64,000 bases of DNA from Methanomassiliicoccales archaeon UBA280 (GCA_002499085.1 DAKD01000028.1:1-64000); one strand, 5' to 3'; positions 27,053-36,700 are shown, counted from the stretch's first letter. Notes: generated by a model not told the origin, from the sequence alone. Made by a program: numbers and translations.

Positions 27053-28363
27053 CTAATTATCCGGACTGACAGCGGAAATTGTAAAACGCCGTTTCCCAGA
27101 TGGTGATTTGGCAATTTCATCGACATATTTCATTTCTATTGCGATCTGGCTTCCCAGGTATTCCCTCATGTGCCTGAGCAGATAACTCGCCTCTTTTTCA
27201 GAGAATGCACTGTCTCTGACAATGAATACGGAAAGCCCATCCTTGGAGCCCTGATAAATCTGGTACTCCTTGATTCCCGTCACATCCTTGAACAGATGAG
27301 GGAAGAATTCACCGGGTACCCTTCTGCCGTCGGGCGTAACAATAATATCGTGAATCCGGCCTTCGATGGATTTTATCATGGACAATGTTCTGCCGCAGCT
27401 GCATTTTTCCCCGGCTGGTCTGCCGACGTCTTCAATCGAGTACCTTATCCAGGGCATGACCTGGTTGTGAAGGTCTGTTATGACTATGTCTCCGCTCTCG
27501 CCCGGAGACACAGGCTCGCCGTCTTTCAGAAATTCGACTATTGAGTTCTCTTCCGAGATGTGGTAGCCATCCTTCGCTTCGCACTGTTGTGCGGAAAGCG
27601 ATGTCTCCCTGCTCCCGTAGCCGTCGTACACCGGGCATCCGAAGGTCTCCTCTATCTTCTTCCTCTGGAAATCGTAAAGGTTTTCTGCGGTGGTTATGAC
27701 TGACTTTGGCTGGATCCCCTTGATCCGGTGCTCCGAAACATATTTCGCAAAGAGATATACCGCCGAGGTGAACCCGCGCAGCACCTTGGGCTTGAATGCC
27801 TGCATCTGCCTGGCGTATTCCGCCATGCTCTCATCGGACATCGTGAAGCAATTAAGGGTCATCTTCCTGAGCAGGGTGTTTCGCAGTTTGGCGCTGAATC
27901 TCTCAAGCTCTTTGATTTCGAACGGAGTCCCCCACAGCTCGACCATCCTGTCGCCCGGCTCGTACCCGCACCAGGACCAGGCTCTGTATCTGGCTGCGGT
28001 CGTCCATTTCCAAGTTTCTTTCTGCGTATAGAACTTCAGCGGCTCGCCTGTGCTGCCGCCGGTCTGCGAGGGCATGGCCAGGGCCTTAAGATTGGATGCC
28101 AGCATTCTGTCCAGATTGCCGCGCAGGTCGGATTTGCGGAGTATCGGGAGTTTGATGATGTCGGACTTCGTCCTGATGTCCTCGGGCCTGAGGTTCAATT
28201 TCCTGAGGGCTTCGTGGTAATACGGCACGTTGTCGTAAGCGTTCCTGACAAGAAGCCTCAGCTTCCGGTTCTGATGCCTATCGATTTCTTCCCTTGGCCA
28301 GTACTGGCTCTTCATCAGGAATCTTTGTGCTTTGCGGACGGACAGAGCCTCGTCAATCAACAT
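27053..28363 (-). CDS. CapK/PaaK-type adenylate-forming enzyme
   Basis: This 436-residue protein is related to phenylacetate-CoA ligase and the CapK proteins of capsule loci. The AMP-binding loop TGGSTGEPLKFY lies near residue 102. YDGYGSRET and TDLHNQVMPWIRY match the conserved adenylation core, and a CSCGRT knuckle follows. The C-terminal domain is shorter than in true ligases. In glycan loci such enzymes may activate an acyl group that decorates a sugar. It overlaps the upstream DUF1616 gene by 11 bases. Confidence 0.85.
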   Translation of the reverse strand: MLIDEALSVRKAQRFLMKSQYWPREEIDRHQNRKLRLLVRNAYDNVPYYHEALRKLNLRPEDIRTKSDIIKLPILRKSDLRGNLDRMLASNLKALAMPSQTGGSTGEPLKFYTQKETWKWTTAARYRAWSWCGYEPGDRMVELWGTPFEIKELERFSAKLRNTLLRKMTLNCFTMSDESMAEYARQMQAFKPKVLRGFTSAVYLFAKYVSEHRIKGIQPKSVITTAENLYDFQRKKIEETFGCPVYDGYGSRETSLSAQQCEAKDGYHISEENSIVEFLKDGEPVSPGESGDIVITDLHNQVMPWIRYSIEDVGRPAGEKCSCGRTLSMIKSIEGRIHDIIVTPDGRRVPGEFFPHLFKDVTGIKEYQIYQGSKDGLSVFIVRDSAFSEKEASYLLRHMREYLGSQIAIEMKYVDEIAKSPSGKRRFTISAVSPDN

Positions 28364-29312
28364 TTACCGTCACCCACAGATGAGTCGAGTAATCGGTCGG
28401 AATGCCGTCAATTTCAATCTGCCAGTTGATTTTGTATGTCCCGGGCAGCGAAATAGTGAATGTGAACGGCTCCTCGAACGATTCCCCGTGGCCGAGCGTG
28501 ATGTTTCGCGTCAGAAGCATGTCGCTGTCAAATGTGATCGGGTTGGCCCAGTTATCCGTGTAATTCCGTTCATGGGAGCCTTCTATTCCAACCAGAAGGG
28601 TGTACTGCGTGGTTGCGTGCTCATTGCAGGATATTCCGACAATGACTGTCCCGTTCGATGAGATGTTCATGACGTCCGGATAGTCCTGGGCCGTGGCGTT
28701 CGAGTCAAGGATGTACAGCGAACTGTAATGGCTCTCCACTCCGGGAATTGTAATCGAGTAAGCCAGCGTGATTCCGGCTAGGACTAGGCTTATGCCTATC
28801 GCGACCGTAATCAGGCGCTCGGTTCTGTCCTGCGGCATCCGGCCGTCGAAGTCAATGCCGATGCGGTACACTTCTTCATAGGGAATCCTTGACCTTCTGA
28901 ACAGGGCCAATGAAAGGAATATTACTATCAGAATTATATTGGAGGCAAGAGTGGATTCAAGCGTTATGCCGGGCCCGGCAAAATGAAGGATGAGGCCTGT
29001 AATGGAGAGCAATGCAATGCTCAGCCCGAAGCTCAGCGCTATGCGTTCCAGGTTGTCTATTGATGCGGCGTCGGGATTCTGTTGACTGTTTTCGGTACCC
29101 CCGGCCAGCATGGCTTTCGGCCACAGCGCGGAAACTAGCGAGTATCCGGGAACGAATGTCAGCATTGCTATCCCGAAGACTATTCGGAGAATGTTTCCGT
29201 CCGGAAGCGCGACAGCGAATGCAAGGCCGAGAAATGCCATCAGGAAAGCCAGGACTATATCGGTCTTGTACTTCCTCCCGTCAAGAAAGTCCTTGAGGAA
29301 ACCATCATTCAC
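28353..29312 (-). CDS. DUF1616-type membrane protein
   Basis: This 319-residue protein has an N-terminal block of four membrane helices in two pairs (about residues 18-60 and 85-140), containing the TFVPGYSLVSALWP motif typical of DUF1616. A fifth helix (~170-190) follows, then a ~125-residue extracytoplasmic beta domain. It overlaps the ABC ATPase (ATGA) upstream and CapK downstream, so the three are one unit. DUF1616 proteins recur beside archaeal glycan and S-layer genes, but their job is unknown. Confidence 0.78.
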   Translation of the reverse strand: MNDGFLKDFLDGRKYKTDIVLAFLMAFLGLAFAVALPDGNILRIVFGIAMLTFVPGYSLVSALWPKAMLAGGTENSQQNPDAASIDNLERIALSFGLSIALLSITGLILHFAGPGITLESTLASNIILIVIFLSLALFRRSRIPYEEVYRIGIDFDGRMPQDRTERLITVAIGISLVLAGITLAYSITIPGVESHYSSLYILDSNATAQDYPDVMNISSNGTVIVGISCNEHATTQYTLLVGIEGSHERNYTDNWANPITFDSDMLLTRNITLGHGESFEEPFTFTISLPGTYKINWQIEIDGIPTDYSTHLWVTVNVD

Positions 29313-29980
29313 GCCAAGTCCTCCTTGAGCTCTCCCCTCTCCAGGATGTATTTCGTGCTTACATGCCCCTCCACCGCCGGGTCGTGGCTCGCAATCACAA
29401 CGGTGGCTCCGAACTCCTTGTTGGCCTTCTTGAAGGCGTCGATGACGATGTCGCAGTTGTCTATGTCCAGTGAGGCTGTGGGCTCGTCAGCGAGAAGCAC
29501 GGATGGGCTGTTGGCCAAAGCCCGCGCAACCGCAACCCTCTGGCGCTCGCCGCCGCTTATCTCGTCCGGATAATTGTCAGAGTATGCTTCCAGGCCGAAG
29601 CTGTGCAGAAGCTCCTTCACGCGGAAATCGCCGCCCTGCCACTTGGCAATCTTCATAGGCAGCAGTATGTTCTCGTAGACAGTGAGATCGTTGATCAGGT
29701 TGTGGGACTGGAAAACGATGCCGATCCTGTGAAGCCTGATGTCAGCAAGTTCTTTGTCGGACAGCGAGGCCGTGGCATAGCCGTTGAGCTGTATCTCGCC
29801 CTTCGTGGGTATGTCTATGCATCCCATCAGGTTGAGCAGGGTGGATTTCCCGCTGCCGGAGCGACCTTTTATGAGGATCATCTCTCTCGGAGGTATCTCG
29901 AGGCTCACTCCACGAAGGACATCCCTGGAGCCGTCGTAAGTCTTCCAGACATCCTTCACCACTATCTTCATCTCTTTCAT
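29309..29980 (-). CDS. ABC transporter ATP-binding protein (LolD/MacB type)
   Basis: This 223-residue ATPase has all motifs: Walker A GRSGSGKSTLL (~38-48), Q-loop VFQSHNL, signature ISGGERQRVAVARAL, Walker B VLLADEPTASLD and the H-loop ASHDP. Proteins of this size pair with FtsX/LolC-type permeases, here most plausibly the two at 37966-40346, about 8 kb away on the other strand. A GGTG-type ribosome site precedes the ATG. It is co-transcribed with DUF1616 and CapK. Confidence 0.92.
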   Translation of the reverse strand: MKEMKIVVKDVWKTYDGSRDVLRGVSLEIPPREMILIKGRSGSGKSTLLNLMGCIDIPTKGEIQLNGYATASLSDKELADIRLHRIGIVFQSHNLINDLTVYENILLPMKIAKWQGGDFRVKELLHSFGLEAYSDNYPDEISGGERQRVAVARALANSPSVLLADEPTASLDIDNCDIVIDAFKKANKEFGATVVIASHDPAVEGHVSTKYILERGELKEDLA

Positions 29981-30103
29981 CGTTCACACCATCAACAGAC
30001 TGGAGCATGTTTCCAGGACGGTTCCCAAATGACTCCTACACTTTGAGCGTATTAAAGGGTTTCGGGGGAAGCCGATGCAATCGGATGTTCAAGCCAGTAT
30101 AAT

Positions 30104-31084
30104 TCACTTGCTGTCAAATCCCTGGGCTTTCATCGCCTTGACATTGTAATATTTTTCATTCTGTGGGTCCGGGATGAGGCCTTCCGAGAAGGCATCACGG
30201 ACATCATGTATCGCATCGGCAATAGTCTTCTTCGGCTCGAAGCCCAGCACATTTCGTATCTTCTCCGATGAAATGTGATAGGAACGCGGATCGTTCGTCG
30301 GCTCGGTGGCAATGGACACATCCTTGCCCACGACATTCCGGACCATTTCTGCAATCTCCATCACGGTGTGGTTCTCGTAGCCGGCATTGAATGCCTGGCC
30401 CCCGACCTTGTTGGGAGGCACCTTCAGTAGGCGCTCGTAATAATCGCATATGTCCCATATATGGATGTTCGGCCTCTTCTGGTTACCGCCGAAAACCCTT
30501 ATCCTCTTGTTGAGCACAGCATGCATGGTGAGGATGTTCACGGTGAGGTCCAGCCGCATCCTGGGAGACCAGCCGCAGACAGTGGCTGGGCGGATGCTGA
30601 ACGCGCAGAAATCGCTGTCATTCTCGGCATGGACAATTTCCTCGGCCTCTGCCTTGGTCTTTGAATATATGGTGAGTGGCTCCAGTGGAAGGTCCTCGGT
30701 CACATTGGGCTCTTTCTTGACACCGTAAACGCTGCTTGTGCTCACGTTGATGAACCTTGGCACGCCGAGACGTTTGGCCTCTCTGACCATGCGAACCACG
30801 GCATCGAAGTTCGTTTCCTGGGTGATTCTTGGGTTGAGGTCTGAGGAAGGATCGTTTGAGATTGCGGCCAAGTTGATGACCGCATCCTGGCCTTTGAGAT
30901 GTTCGGAGATGTCGGAGCGGATGTCCGCTTTCACGATGGCGATGTCTTTCCTGATTTTTGCCAGGCCGCCATCACCGAAGTACATGGTATCCACCACCGT
31001 GACTTCGTGGCCGCGGGCCAACAGCATCTCAGTCAATACGCATCCCGCATACCCGGCCCCGCCGGTCACTATAACCTTTGCCAT
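30104..31084 (-). CDS. NAD-dependent nucleotide-sugar epimerase
   Basis: About 326 residues of extended SDR. The start MAKVIVTGGAGYAGCVLTE at 31084 has AGGAGGG upstream. The glycine motif is GGAGYAG, a variant seen in a subgroup of epimerases. STSSVYG and YSKTK (YxxxK) give the active site; IRPATVCGWSPRMRLD follows. It is last of the seven-gene operon that starts at 36657, one base after the methyltransferase stop. Probable role: forming one sugar donor for the surface glycan. Confidence 0.86.
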   Translation of the reverse strand: MAKVIVTGGAGYAGCVLTEMLLARGHEVTVVDTMYFGDGGLAKIRKDIAIVKADIRSDISEHLKGQDAVINLAAISNDPSSDLNPRITQETNFDAVVRMVREAKRLGVPRFINVSTSSVYGVKKEPNVTEDLPLEPLTIYSKTKAEAEEIVHAENDSDFCAFSIRPATVCGWSPRMRLDLTVNILTMHAVLNKRIRVFGGNQKRPNIHIWDICDYYERLLKVPPNKVGGQAFNAGYENHTVMEIAEMVRNVVGKDVSIATEPTNDPRSYHISSEKIRNVLGFEPKKTIADAIHDVRDAFSEGLIPDPQNEKYYNVKAMKAQGFDSK

Positions 31085-31085
31085 A

Positions 31086-31769
31086 TCAAGCCCTCCTGAA
31101 CGCCCAGGCGATGCCCTTGCGGTGCATAACCTCGAAGTAGATGAATTTCTCCCCGTTGCGCTGCTTGAAATCCTCCCATTCGGGCAGAAGCCCGTATGAT
31201 TCGGGAGATATGTCGTCGAAGACCAGGACGCCGCCCGTTGCCACAAGGTTCTCGACGTTCTTCAGGTCGGTTGCTGCGGTCTCGTGGTCATGACCGCCGT
31301 CCACCAGCACGTAATCAAACTGTGAGTCGGGATGAGCCTTCGCATATTCTGGCACGGTCATCTTGGAATCGCCTGAAATGAATTCAATGAAATCGGACGG
31401 TATGCCCATGTACTCCAGGTTTGAGCTGACTTTCTTGGGGGAGCCTATCTCGCGCCACATATCGAAACAGACCGCTTTAACGCCGGAATAATCCTTGTAT
31501 GGCTTAAGGAGCGCAACAAGGGAGCCGCCGTTGCGGGTACCAATCTCAAGTATCCGTCTAGGCGCCATCTCGGCACCTATCCAGCTTTCGACCATCCAGG
31601 TCTCGAAGAAATAGTCCTTTTGTGCAAGTTTCTTCAGCTCGCGGAAATAATAATCGCCCATATTGGAGAAGCGCTTGCCGAGTTTGGCGGCATCGGCCAG
31701 GACAGATTCCTTGCGTGCTTCTATCCTGCGAACCATCTCCTCTTTTGTGAGTTTCATTATCTCTGTCAT
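31086..31769 (-). CDS. Class I SAM methyltransferase (CmcI-like)
   Basis: This 227-residue protein carries ILEIGTRNGGSL, a glycine-rich SAM-binding motif I, then an acidic CFDMW (motif II) and FDYVLVDGGHDHETAATD, typical of the cephalosporin-hydroxylase/CmcI-like methyltransferases common in sugar loci. The N-terminal ~60 residues are helical. It likely O-methylates a sugar or a nucleotide sugar. It lies 12 bases after the acetyltransferase stop within the operon. Confidence 0.8.
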   Translation of the reverse strand: MTEIMKLTKEEMVRRIEARKESVLADAAKLGKRFSNMGDYYFRELKKLAQKDYFFETWMVESWIGAEMAPRRILEIGTRNGGSLVALLKPYKDYSGVKAVCFDMWREIGSPKKVSSNLEYMGIPSDFIEFISGDSKMTVPEYAKAHPDSQFDYVLVDGGHDHETAATDLKNVENLVATGGVLVFDDISPESYGLLPEWEDFKQRNGEKFIYFEVMHRKGIAWAFRRA

Positions 31770-31781
31770 TTTGCATCACTC

Positions 31782-32375
31782 TCACGGCGACCATTCAGCG
31801 TCATTCCGAATCTCTCTGGCGGGATTTCCTGCTACCGCGGTCTTTGCTGGGATATCCTTGACTACGACTGCGCCTGCGGCTATGACTGCCCCGTTTCCAA
31901 TTGTTACTCCTTTCAGGATGGTTGCGCCATAACCGATCCAGACGTTGTCGCCGATGTGTACCGGAGCTGAAAATTCGGCCCCTTTCATCCTGTGGCCATC
32001 ATTGTCGCGGATGTGAACATTCATCGAGACCAGGCATCCCTTTCCTATGGAGATTTCCTTCACTGCATTAATGTGAGTTCCCAGATTGATGTGGGTCCCG
32101 TCGCCCAGCGTAAGCTTGCCGCCGTTCTCGACGCGGACGATATTGTCCCCGTAAAAATAAGCATCGCCATCGACCATGATGAGTGCACCTTCGCCGACAT
32201 GTATGAACGTCGGATGCATTGTCCAGATGCCGTAATGATGGCCTACATGAAGCCTGCCCCGGATTTCGCCCTGGACATGCAAATAGCATTTCCCCTGACG
32301 AGTGATTCCTTTGACTCTGCCACCGGAACGCCACCGGTTTCTCAGCCGGATGCCCCAGTGTGCCAGACCATTCAA
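31782..32375 (-). CDS. Left-handed beta-helix O-acetyltransferase
   Basis: About 197 residues. The start is judged to be TTG 32375, which overlaps the upstream stop (TTGA) and has AAAGGAGG seven bases upstream. A start at 32426 would run through the end of the previous gene. Hexapeptide repeats are clear from residue ~75 on; the catalytic-type IRDNDGH and the loop GVTIGNGAVIAAGAVV match maltose/galactoside O-acetyltransferase relatives. It probably acetylates a sugar hydroxyl on the surface glycan. Confidence 0.8.
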   Translation of the reverse strand: MNGLAHWGIRLRNRWRSGGRVKGITRQGKCYLHVQGEIRGRLHVGHHYGIWTMHPTFIHVGEGALIMVDGDAYFYGDNIVRVENGGKLTLGDGTHINLGTHINAVKEISIGKGCLVSMNVHIRDNDGHRMKGAEFSAPVHIGDNVWIGYGATILKGVTIGNGAVIAAGAVVVKDIPAKTAVAGNPAREIRNDAEWSP

Positions 32376-33022
32376 TCCCTGGCCTCCTTTGGCTTCTTCA
32401 GCGGCTTGGCGGGAACCCCTGCCCATGTCTCCCCCTCCGGGATGTTCCGGTTAACCAGGGCATTTGCGCCTATTATCGCGCCGATGCCTATCTTGGCGCC
32501 TTTTATCACGGTCGCACCGGCGCCAAGATAGGCCATATCACCCACCTGGCATTTCTCAACCAGGTTGACCTGTGAATTGATATTGCAGTAATCGCCTATC
32601 CGAACATCATGGGCAACATGGGTCCCGACATTGAACATATTGCTGTTTCCGATATGAACATCGGGGTGTATCTGGACATTGGCACAGATAAGATTCCCTT
32701 GGCCGAGATTCGCGAGATGCGAAACCATGGCGCTGGGGCTTATGATGTTGGGCAACCCGTACCCACTGGAAAGCAGCCTTTCGCATATCCGCTTCCTGGC
32801 CGCAGTTTTCCCGATGCAGCAATGGGCGAATCTTTCGCCTTTCTTTGCCTCAATCCATTTCCAATCAACGAACGGGATGCCATGCCAGTCTTTGCCCTGA
32901 AGGGCAGGGTTCTCGTCACCGATGGCAACGATTTTCCATGAATCCTTACCGGCTGCTGCATTGATATCGAAAACCACCTGGGCGAATTCCTTCCAGCTGC
33001 CAAAAATTACTATGTCCTTCAC
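32372..33022 (-). CDS. NeuD-family sugar acyltransferase
   Basis: This 216-residue protein has the NeuD/PglD layout: an N-terminal Rossmann-like nucleotide-sugar binding part (MKDIVIFGSWKEFAQVV) and a C-terminal left-handed beta-helix (VQIHPDVHIGNSNMFNVGTH, then GAGATVIKGAKIGIGA). PglD-type members N-acetylate UDP-4-amino sugars using the His in THVAHDV as base, and that His is present. Here it follows the aminotransferase in the operon, consistent with N-acetylation. It overlaps the kinase fusion gene upstream by ATGA. Confidence 0.83.
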   Translation of the reverse strand: MKDIVIFGSWKEFAQVVFDINAAAGKDSWKIVAIGDENPALQGKDWHGIPFVDWKWIEAKKGERFAHCCIGKTAARKRICERLLSSGYGLPNIISPSAMVSHLANLGQGNLICANVQIHPDVHIGNSNMFNVGTHVAHDVRIGDYCNINSQVNLVEKCQVGDMAYLGAGATVIKGAKIGIGAIIGANALVNRNIPEGETWAGVPAKPLKKPKEARD

Positions 33023-34539
33023 TTGAGGAGTCCTCCCATGAACTTCATCAGATTGACCTTATGGACCGAGTCCTTGTTGCCCAGTATCCGGACTTTCAGC
33101 CCGCCCACGCAATTGCCGATGAAAGGTATTACCGAAGGATCAACATTTTTGGCTGCCAGCAGGGCGGTGATAGAGAACACTGCGTCTCCGGCACCCACGC
33201 TGTCCACCACATCCGATGAGAACACTGGAACGAAGTTGAACTTGCCCTTGCAGTAATACAGCGAGCCGGACTTTCCCAGCGTCACATTGATGCTGCCGCA
33301 TTTCGTAGCCTTAGATATCCTGTTGATACAGTCCTCTACCGGGCTGAACCTGTCGTTCAGGGGAAGCCGAAGTTCCCTCTCATCCAGGCAGAGATAATCC
33401 GGTCCGGAGTACTTCGTCACCATGTTGAATCCGTAGTTCGCGCTGTTGGTCTGGACATTAACAGCTACAAAATTCTTCAGGCTGCCAAGGGTTTTCACAA
33501 TCTTTGGCGTGATGAAGCCGTGGCCGAAATCGGCAACAAGCGTCGCGTCGCATTTCGGGGCAAGTTTGATTATTGCGGCCATGACCTTGGCCTCCGGTCC
33601 GGAGGAAATGTAATCGTCCTTGATCTTGGATATTTCCAACATTTTCTGGTTGTTGAACTGCTCGATGAACCGGCGCTTCACGACTGTGGGCGCATCCCTG
33701 TTCTCGATGAGGTGAAGTTCGACATTCGGACTAATAGATGATTTGATGAACCCCAGTATCTCTGGCTCGCCGCCCCAGGTTGCTACAAGGTGGACTTTCT
33801 TCACGAAATTTGAAACATGGTTGGCGACCGCCAGCACCCCGCCCGCGTACCGTTCCGTCCGCAGCTCCCTTGCCGATATGATGGGCGATTTTATTGTCAT
33901 GCCCATCGCCTTGCAGAACGTGTAATCGTCAATGATTATGTCACCGGCCACCAGTACCTGCATGTCCCCAAGCCTGTCAATTGCTTCGGAGACCTCCTCC
34001 ATGGTATGTCCGGCCCTGAATTGTTTGAGGTATCCGTCAGCCTCGTTTGACAGAACCTGGAAGAACTGGTTGATGAGCCCGGTGGAGGTAAATGTAACCT
34101 CCTCTGTGAACCTCATCTCACCGCCCACAGATTTCACTGCGGCTTCCTCGTCGTATATCTTGCCGGTGATGTCATCCTCTCGGGATTTGTACTCCTGGCC
34201 TTTGACGTAATAGCTTGGTTTCAGGAGCTTTATCGTCTTTTCGGCATCCGGCCACTTGTTGATTGCAACATAGTCCACGACGCCGATTGATGAAATGGTT
34301 TCAGCACGCAGCCTCTCATTGTACACCGGGCGGCCGGGTCCCTTGTTGACATAGCGGTCCGGGGTCAGCGTGACCACCAGGATGTCGCCCATCTTCCTGG
34401 CGGCCTCGAAGTGCTTTATATGGCCCGGGTGGAGGAGATCGAAACATCCGTGGCACTGGACTATCTTCCTGCCCTTGCGCTTTTCCTTTTCAAGGATTTC
34501 GGCCAGCTTCTCGATTTCAACTATTTTCGATTTGCTCAT
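33019..34539 (-). CDS. Nucleotidylyltransferase-PfkB kinase fusion (HldE-like, reversed order)
   Basis: About 506 residues. The start MSKSKIVEIEKL at 34539 has GGGAT upstream. Residues ~20-160 are a cytidylyltransferase-like domain: HGCFDLLHPGHIKHF with the HPGH nucleotide site, YYVKGQEYK, and TSTGLI. Residues ~190-500 are a PfkB sugar kinase with VLVAGDIIIDDY at its start and the catalytic DSVGAGDAVF near residue 455. Bacterial HldE has the same two domains in the opposite order (kinase first). The enzyme should phosphorylate a sugar-phosphate and activate it with a nucleotide, giving something like NDP-heptose for the glycan. Substrate inferred, not known. Confidence 0.86.
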   Translation of the reverse strand: MSKSKIVEIEKLAEILEKEKRKGRKIVQCHGCFDLLHPGHIKHFEAARKMGDILVVTLTPDRYVNKGPGRPVYNERLRAETISSIGVVDYVAINKWPDAEKTIKLLKPSYYVKGQEYKSREDDITGKIYDEEAAVKSVGGEMRFTEEVTFTSTGLINQFFQVLSNEADGYLKQFRAGHTMEEVSEAIDRLGDMQVLVAGDIIIDDYTFCKAMGMTIKSPIISARELRTERYAGGVLAVANHVSNFVKKVHLVATWGGEPEILGFIKSSISPNVELHLIENRDAPTVVKRRFIEQFNNQKMLEISKIKDDYISSGPEAKVMAAIIKLAPKCDATLVADFGHGFITPKIVKTLGSLKNFVAVNVQTNSANYGFNMVTKYSGPDYLCLDERELRLPLNDRFSPVEDCINRISKATKCGSINVTLGKSGSLYYCKGKFNFVPVFSSDVVDSVGAGDAVFSITALLAAKNVDPSVIPFIGNCVGGLKVRILGNKDSVHKVNLMKFMGGLLK

Positions 34540-34540
34540 G

Positions 34541-35548
34541 CTATCCCTTCCTTCCCTTATCATTACCGAGATATTTGAACCAATCCTTCGTGGCTTCGGC
34601 GATGTTCTCCGGCGTCCAGACCGGGGCGTTGCGCCAGTAATCGATGTTATCCAGCATTTCACTTACACCGTCCTCGAACTTCATTTTGGGCTTCCACTCC
34701 AGTAGTTTTTTTATCTTGGTTATGTCAGCGAGCGTGCAATCCGGCTCGCCGGGCCTTTTGGGAATGTACGTTACCGGACCTTCCAGCAACTCAACCAAAC
34801 GGTTGATGCTGTACGTGTTGTCGCTGCCCACGTTCATTATCTCGCCGGAAACGTCGGACTTTGCGGCGGTCCATATGGCATCCGCCACGTCAGTTACATA
34901 AGTGAAGTCACGGGTCTGGGTGCCGTCCCCGACCACGGTGAAGGGCTGACCGTGTATCTTCTGGGAGAGGAAAACGCCGAACACAGCCCCATAGGTCCCG
35001 CTGGTTCTGGACCTCGGTCCGTAGACATTGAAGAACCTGAGTGAATTAACAGGCAAGTGATAAATCCTGTGCCAGTTCATGCAGTAACACTCGCCCAGCC
35101 ATTTCGTGACCGCATAAGGGTACATTGTCCTGATATCGGCAGTTTCCGGTGTTGGGTATCTGTCCGGTATTCCATAGCACGAGGATGACGCTGCGTAAAC
35201 GAATTTCTTCGGGTTGACCTTCCTGGCTGCTTCAAGGACATTGAGGGTCCCGTCTACGTTTGAACGGTGGTAGGCCTGGGGGTTGACTATGGAGGGGACG
35301 ATATCAGCCAGCGCCGCAAGGTGAAATACGCAATCGGCACCTTCGAACGCGCGGTCAAGTTCCGGCGAGGGTTCCGAAATGTCAAGTCTGTGGAAGGTCA
35401 GGGCGGGATTGCCCTTCAGATGCGCCAGATTGTCAAGCCTGCCCGTGGAAAGATTGTCTACGGCATGGACATCCAGCCCCTCGGATATTAGCCGGTCAAT
35501 CAGGTGGCTGCCGATGAATCCTGCTCCTCCGGTCACAACCGCTTTCAT
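34541..35548 (-). CDS. NAD-dependent UDP-sugar 4-epimerase
   Basis: This 335-residue extended SDR starts MKAVVTGGAGFIGSHLIDRL. AASSSCYG and YAVTK (YxxxK) are the active site; FFNVYGPRSRTSG is typical of UDP-glucose/UDP-GlcNAc 4-epimerases. It overlaps the upstream aminotransferase by ATGA and ends one base before the kinase fusion start. The role is nucleotide-sugar interconversion for the glycan. Confidence 0.88.
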   Translation of the reverse strand: MKAVVTGGAGFIGSHLIDRLISEGLDVHAVDNLSTGRLDNLAHLKGNPALTFHRLDISEPSPELDRAFEGADCVFHLAALADIVPSIVNPQAYHRSNVDGTLNVLEAARKVNPKKFVYAASSSCYGIPDRYPTPETADIRTMYPYAVTKWLGECYCMNWHRIYHLPVNSLRFFNVYGPRSRTSGTYGAVFGVFLSQKIHGQPFTVVGDGTQTRDFTYVTDVADAIWTAAKSDVSGEIMNVGSDNTYSINRLVELLEGPVTYIPKRPGEPDCTLADITKIKKLLEWKPKMKFEDGVSEMLDNIDYWRNAPVWTPENIAEATKDWFKYLGNDKGRKG

Positions 35549-36657
35549 TTCCCACCCCTGTAAAATTGGACGATTGTATCGGAAACATGCGCCAGTTGGG
35601 CCTCGGTGAGTTCCGGGTAGATGGGTATCGAGAGTATGCGTTTGAGCTGGCTTTCGCAGACAGGGTACATTCCCTGCCTGAATCCATAGGCCTTGGAAGC
35701 GGTTTGCATATGAATCGGAATAGGGTAATGAATCTTCGAACTTATGCCTTTGTCTGCCAGGAAGGCTGAAAGCTCATCGCGACGATCTGCCTGGATTATG
35801 TAGGTGTGATAGACGGATTTCATCCCAGGGCCGTCAGTCGGTGCCTCTGTGACACCGTGAAGTGCCTCATGATAGAATTTTGCGTTCTCGCGGCGCTTGG
35901 CTTCCCAGCCAGGAAGGTGCCGCAGCTTCACAAGAAGCATCGCAGCATGGATCTCGTCCAACCGGCTGTTAGCGCCCCAAATGTCCGATTGGTCCCGGTT
36001 CTTAAGTCCGATGTTTCTGAGCTGCCTGAGTGTCTGATGCATATCTGGGTCGTCGGTTGTTATGAATCCAGCGTCCCCGCAGGCGTTCAGGTTCTTGAGC
36101 GGATGAAGGCTGAAAGCACCCATGTCTCCAAAAGAGCCCACTTTCTTCCTATCAAGAGTCGCATTTATGGCCTGTGCACAGTCCTCCACGACCGCCAGCC
36201 CATGTTCATTGGCGATGTCCATGATCTCATGCATCCTGGCCGGCCGCCCTGTGAGATGCACCGGAATGATGGCTTTGGTTTTCTTTGTGATTGTGGCTTC
36301 GATTTTCTCCGGGTCTATGTTCAGGTCATGAGCCACGTCGGCAAACCTGGGCACCCCTCCGACAGCGACAATGGCCGAGGCGCTGGCTAGAAAAGAATTC
36401 GGAGCGGTTATTACCTCGACGCCCGGCCCGACACCGAGAGCTTTGAGCGCCAGGACGAGCGCGTCCGTCCCGGAGTTCACGCCAATAGCAAACCTGGAGC
36501 CACATAGTTCTGCAGCTTTCGCCTCGAATTCGGTGACCCTAGGGCCGAGGATGAACTGCCCGGAATCCAGGACAGCGCCGACAGCCTCGAGAAGCTCTTC
36601 GCGAATACTTCTGTGTTGCAGTGTCAGGTCTATGTAAGGTACTTCCATATTGTTCAC
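35545..36657 (-). CDS. DegT/DnrJ/EryC1/StrS sugar aminotransferase
   Basis: This 370-residue PLP enzyme has GQFILGPRVTEFE, VVEDCAQAINA and the Schiff-base Lys in SLHPLKNLNACGDAG. The first codon is GTG at 36657; ATG 36648 three codons later is an alternative. A TATA-like TTTATTAAG near 36690 is placed for either. It is first in the seven-gene operon. It is closest in pattern to WbpE/QdtB-type 3-aminotransferases, but that assignment is tentative. It is distinct in sequence from the aminotransferase at 22421-23539, so the locus makes at least two amino sugars. Confidence 0.88.
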   Translation of the reverse strand: MNNMEVPYIDLTLQHRSIREELLEAVGAVLDSGQFILGPRVTEFEAKAAELCGSRFAIGVNSGTDALVLALKALGVGPGVEVITAPNSFLASASAIVAVGGVPRFADVAHDLNIDPEKIEATITKKTKAIIPVHLTGRPARMHEIMDIANEHGLAVVEDCAQAINATLDRKKVGSFGDMGAFSLHPLKNLNACGDAGFITTDDPDMHQTLRQLRNIGLKNRDQSDIWGANSRLDEIHAAMLLVKLRHLPGWEAKRRENAKFYHEALHGVTEAPTDGPGMKSVYHTYIIQADRRDELSAFLADKGISSKIHYPIPIHMQTASKAYGFRQGMYPVCESQLKRILSIPIYPELTEAQLAHVSDTIVQFYRGGK

Positions 36658-36700
36658 GCTGACTCTTCTGCTGTAATCTGCATACTTAATAAATACTTTC

